Assembly (NCBI RefSeq): GCF_013870515.1 | Contig: NZ_JACBXA010000025.1 | Span: 1-43,334 of the forward strand | Origin: Streptomyces albidus (ex Kaewkla and Franco 2022) | GTDB lineage: Bacteria; Actinomycetota; Actinomycetes; Streptomycetales; Streptomycetaceae | Direction: 5' to 3' | DNA: 43,334 nt | In this document: in pieces, positions 41,334-43,334 of the stretch | How positions within the stretch are numbered: the stretch's first letter is position 1 | Layout: every line of letters begins with the position of its first letter | The notes under the pieces: model-generated | The model's input: the letters and a program-made list of their open reading frames with translations, nothing else | Told to the model about the DNA's origin: nothing | Database searches by the model: none | Position numbers and translations under genes: made by a program

Positions 41334-42272
41334 CTATGCGCCGTCCAGCGCAGCCAGTTCATCCTCGGTGAGGATGGTGGATGCGCCCACCACGGCCTGC
41401 TCGACCTGTTTGACGCTGCTGGCTCCGACGATCGGGGTCAGCGCCGGGCTCCCGGAGGCCAGCCACGCGAGCGCCACCTGGCCCGGTCGGAGTCCGCGCG
41501 CAGTGGCGACGCGGGTCAGCGCCGCCAGCCGGCGTTCGGTGCCGGGGTGGCGGTACTCGCCCTCCAGCGGGCGGTCGTTTCGGTCGTATCGGCCCTGGAG
41601 GGTGGCGGTGTAGACCCAGCCGTCGAACGACGGGTTGCGTCGCAGGAAGTCGAGGCCGTCCGGTGACAGCATTCCCAGCGGGATCGGCTGGCCCTCCACG
41701 GCCATGCCGCCGGCGGGCTGGAGGTAGGAGTAGCGCTGCTGGTACGCGCTTGGTTGCGGGTGCCCGGCGTGTTCGGCGGTGGCCCGGATCCGCTCGAGCA
41801 GCCAGGACGGGTGGTTTGACAGGCCCCAGCGAGCGGTCAGGCCGTCACGGACCAGGCCGCCGAAGGTCTCGACCAGGTTCTCCACCGGAACGGTCGGGTC
41901 TTCGACGTGCGCCCAGTACAGGTCCACACCGTCCACGCCCAGCCGCTCCAGGCTCTTTGCCATGGCTCCGCGAACGACGTCCTCGCGTAACCCTTCGAGG
42001 TGGTCGGGAAACCCGCCGACCCGCGTGGGCTGGGCGCCGACCTTGGTACTGAGGCGGACGCGGACCCCGGGGTTGGACGCCAGCCAGCGGCCCAGCAGCG
42101 CCTCGCTCTGGCCGCCGAAGCCGGTCTCGGAGGTCCAGAAGCTGTAGTTGTCGGAGGTGTCGATGAAGGCTCCGCCCAGTTCGGCGTACCGGTCGAGGAT
42201 CGAGAAGGCGGACCGTTCGTCCACCCTGGTGCCGAAGTACATCGCCCCCAGGGCCATCGCGGGTGTGTTCAT
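41334..42272 (-). CDS. Aldo/keto reductase
   Basis: A 312-residue TIM-barrel NADPH-dependent oxidoreductase. The catalytic tetrad is visible: Asp and Tyr in FIDTSDNYSF, Lys in LSTKVG and His in YWAHVED. The C-terminal cofactor segment TPIVGASSVKQVEQA is typical. Substrate is unknown; this subgroup includes enzymes for reactive carbonyls. The ATG at 42270-42272 is only 6 bases from a -10-like GAGAGT, so the mRNA is probably leaderless. The promoter has a 19-base spacer filled by a perfect palindrome (42289-42304), the layout used by MerR-family activators. No MerR gene is in the window. The gene faces the GNAT gene. Confidence 0.92.
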   Translation of the reverse strand: MNTPAMALGAMYFGTRVDERSAFSILDRYAELGGAFIDTSDNYSFWTSETGFGGQSEALLGRWLASNPGVRVRLSTKVGAQPTRVGGFPDHLEGLREDVVRGAMAKSLERLGVDGVDLYWAHVEDPTVPVENLVETFGGLVRDGLTARWGLSNHPSWLLERIRATAEHAGHPQPSAYQQRYSYLQPAGGMAVEGQPIPLGMLSPDGLDFLRRNPSFDGWVYTATLQGRYDRNDRPLEGEYRHPGTERRLAALTRVATARGLRPGQVALAWLASGSPALTPIVGASSVKQVEQAVVGASTILTEDELAALDGA

Positions 42273-42278
42273 GACACC

Positions 42279-42309
42279 ACTCTCGTTGCTGGAGCGCGCT
42301 CCAGGTCAA
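42279..42309 (-). promoter_or_regulatory. MerR-type promoter/operator of the aldo/keto reductase
   Basis: On the minus strand TTGACC (42304-42309) is the -35 and GAGAGT (42279-42284) the -10, 19 bases apart. The spacer holds most of the perfect 16-base palindrome CTGGAGCGCGCTCCAG (42289-42304). Over-long spacers with a central dyad are diagnostic of MerR-family activation. Confidence 0.65.
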
Positions 42310-42333
42310 GCCGCGAGTTGGGGGTTCCGCAGC

Positions 42334-42404
42334 GACCGCAGGCGATCTGGGAGCCTCTGGCGATGGGATTGCTGCGGCGGCTGACAGATCGAGCGCCTGC
42401 GGTC
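42334..42404. repeat. Interrupted inverted repeat
   Basis: GACCGCAGGCG (42334-42344) is repeated inverted at 42394-42404, and the adjoining ATCTG (42345-42349) at 42385-42389, with 4 extra bases in the right arm. The loop is about 35 bases. It may be a decayed transposon end or a structured RNA; no gene overlaps it. Confidence 0.5.
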
Positions 42405-42454
42405 CGTTCCGGCGAGAACCACGAGGTCAGCGACGCAGGCGAGTTCAGCCACCT

Positions 42455-42481
42455 CGCTCGTAACGCGGAGGTCGGGGGTTC
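42455..42481 (+). repeat. Degenerate partial copy of tRNA-Thr(CGT), possible attachment-site relic
   Basis: These 27 bases match tRNA-Thr positions 39762-39788 at 24 of 27 positions, including CTCGTAA of the anticodon loop and an unbroken 13-base run AGGTCGGGGGTTC through the variable region and T-arm. Similarity stops after TTC, so the acceptor end is missing. Direct repeats of this part of a tRNA are typical of att sites of integrated elements. Confidence 0.6.
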
Positions 42482-42484
42482 AGG

Positions 42485-42744
42485 GTGTCAGCGGATGCGT
42501 CGGCGCCGCCGGGCCCGTCCTGCGCGGCTCTCCCTGGTCTCAGTTCTGGTCTCACTTGCGGGCTTCGCTCAGGGCAGGCACTCGCGTGCCGAGCACAACC
42601 CTTCGGGCAGGGCGCAGGGCAGCCGCGCTCGTAGTGCTCTGTGAACCGAGCAGGGATCAGCGCACGGGTCTTGTCGCGGGCCAGGACGGGCAGTTGGGGG
42701 TGGCGGCCCTGCGATACCGTGTCGCGGGTGAGCGTGCGACGCAC
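42485..42744. other. Non-coding stretch beyond the tRNA-like repeat
   Basis: About 260 bases with no recognisable gene. Frames open here are arginine-rich and lack motifs. A short tandem GGTCTCAGTTCT-GGTCTCACTTG occurs near 42536-42560. The following VOC-like frame is open through part of this region, but with no family similarity. Confidence 0.35.
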
Positions 42745-43011
42745 ATGGTGGACCTGGACGGCCGGGCGCCGGCGGAGAGCCAGGAGTTCCACCGGCTCGG
42801 TTGGGAGCCCGTGATCGACCTCGGCTGGATCGTGATCTCGGCCGACCCCGCATTGCCCGGGGTCGAGTTCAGCCTGAAGAGCCACGACGAGTCCGCCTCC
42901 TTGCTGTCGGCCGCGTCCGTCGAGGTCGACGACGTGGACGCTCACGTGCCCTGCTTCCTCTTCGGCCGCGACCGGGACGGGAACGTCGTCAACGTGGGGG
43001 GCCTGCCGTGA
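42745..43011 (+). pseudogene. VOC (glyoxalase/bleomycin-resistance-like) protein with internal deletion
   Basis: An 88-codon frame from ATG 42745 carries recognisable VOC segments: GWEPVIDLGWIVISADP, ASVEVDDVDA and FLFGRDRDGNVVNV. In intact relatives about 30 residues, including a loop and one metal-side strand, separate the last two; here DDVDA is followed almost at once by the final strand. The N-terminal strand with the first metal ligand is also degraded. The deletion kept the frame. The protein probably cannot form a full beta-alpha-beta-beta-beta module. Its stop overlaps the start of the next gene (GTGA), so it may persist for coupling. The frame is open further upstream to 42556. Confidence 0.6.
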
Positions 43012-43334
43012 GCAGCGACCTGGTGGTCGTCGGTGCCGGCATCGTCGGCGCCTCGGTTGCCTATCACGCCGCCCGGGCCGGTGCCGTCGTGACCCTCGTC
43101 GACGCGGGGCGACCGGGCGCCGGTGTGACGGCGGGCTCCTTCGCCTGGATCGGAGCGTCCGGCGTACGCACCGGTCCGGCCGCCGCCCTGCGGGCGACCG
43201 CGACGGAGGAGTACCACCGACTGGAGGCGGAGCTGCCGGGACTCCCGGTCACATGGTCCGGCTCTCTGTCCTGGGGCACGGCGGCCAACGCGCCGGAGGC
43301 GGGGCCCGGGCAGGAGATCGTGGACGCGGCCACC
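43008..43334 (+). CDS. FAD-dependent oxidoreductase (DAO family), 3'-truncated by the window edge
   Basis: The first 109 codons are visible. The protein starts with a Rossmann dinucleotide-binding motif, LVVVGAGIVGASVAYH (GxGxxG), with an acidic residue at the end of the second strand (TLVDAG). The RPGAGVTAGSFAWIG segment is typical of the D-amino-acid/glycine oxidase family, where the Ser/Ala-rich loop contacts FAD. The substrate is likely an amine or amino acid but cannot be specified. GTG 43008 overlaps the VOC stop, indicating coupling. No in-frame stop occurs before the window ends. Confidence 0.85.
   Translation, partial: MSSDLVVVGAGIVGASVAYHAARAGAVVTLVDAGRPGAGVTAGSFAWIGASGVRTGPAAALRATATEEYHRLEAELPGLPVTWSGSLSWGTAANAPEAGPGQEIVDAAT

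Noticed and set aside
40658..41362. 234-codon minus-strand ORF from the end of the aldo/keto reductase gene
   Set aside because: It passes through a strong terminator and runs antisense to the GNAT gene. Only its first ~55 codons look protein-like, too little for a gene call.
1..43334. CRISPR arrays, insertion sequences and prophage genes
   Set aside because: No regularly spaced repeats, transposase or phage structural genes were seen. The holin-like gene at 7131-7628 belongs to a chromosomal actinobacterial family.

Overview
The window is a stretch of high-GC actinobacterial chromosome, very probably from Streptomyces or a close relative. The reasons are strong G/C bias at third codon positions, frequent GTG and TTG starts, purine-rich Shine-Dalgarno sequences, ATGA/GTGA stop-start overlaps, and the presence of bldG and a DUF4244 (Tad-type) pilin. 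Gene order matches the conserved actinobacterial core block that in Mycobacterium tuberculosis spans roughly topA (Rv3646c) to Rv3679: an MBL protein, crp, nth, a CoA-type NUDIX protein, marP, an EphE-like hydrolase, acs, an HAD phosphatase, the ssd-tad cluster, a helicase and topA. All family names come from reading the protein sequences; no search was run.

Layout. 1-4.5 kb: end of a NUDIX gene coupled to an MBL hydrolase, facing crp; then the base-excision enzyme Nth coupled to a NudL-like CoA pyrophosphatase. 4.5-13.4 kb: the membrane serine protease MarP, a leftward group (small ORF, EphE-like hydrolase, holin-like membrane protein, acetyl-CoA synthetase, beta-carbonic anhydrase), then a rightward deacetylase-like lipoprotein and a leftward CooC/MinD-like ATPase. 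13.4-15.7 kb: a Fic-like protein without the catalytic histidine, an HAD phosphatase with a C-terminal membrane anchor, and a short apparently leaderless ORF followed by two hairpins. 15.9-21.3 kb: a tightly overlapping Tad pilus operon (ssd/tadZ, tadA, tadB, tadC, pilin, tadE, second tadE-like gene). The last gene has no stop codon and stays open for about 1.2 kb antisense to the convergent MrfA/YprA-like helicase.

23.9-39.7 kb: the developmental anti-anti-sigma factor bldG with its RsbW-like partner, the K+-independent proton pyrophosphatase hppA, a small lipoprotein, an N5-type methyltransferase, topA, a 1002-residue membrane-thymidylate kinase-coiled coil fusion, holB (delta prime) and a Tap-like lipoprotein peptidase. 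Most boundaries carry strong hairpin terminators.

39.7-43.3 kb is accessory in character. It begins at tRNA-Thr(CGT) and holds a GNAT acetyltransferase and an aldo/keto reductase behind a MerR-type operator. About 2.7 kb after the tRNA lies a degenerate copy of its anticodon-to-T-arm segment, followed by a VOC protein with an internal deletion and the start of an FAD oxidoreductase. This looks like an old tRNA-associated islet; no integrase remains.

The main points for follow-up are the stopless tadE-like gene, the tRNA-Thr islet, the kinase fusion, the Lys/Ala-rich tails on two DNA enzymes (Nth and TopA), the pseudo-Fic/ATPase pair, and several predicted control sites: Crp upstream of crp, a DasR-like site upstream of acs, a MerR-type site at the reductase, and DnaA-box-like sequences upstream of the tad operon.
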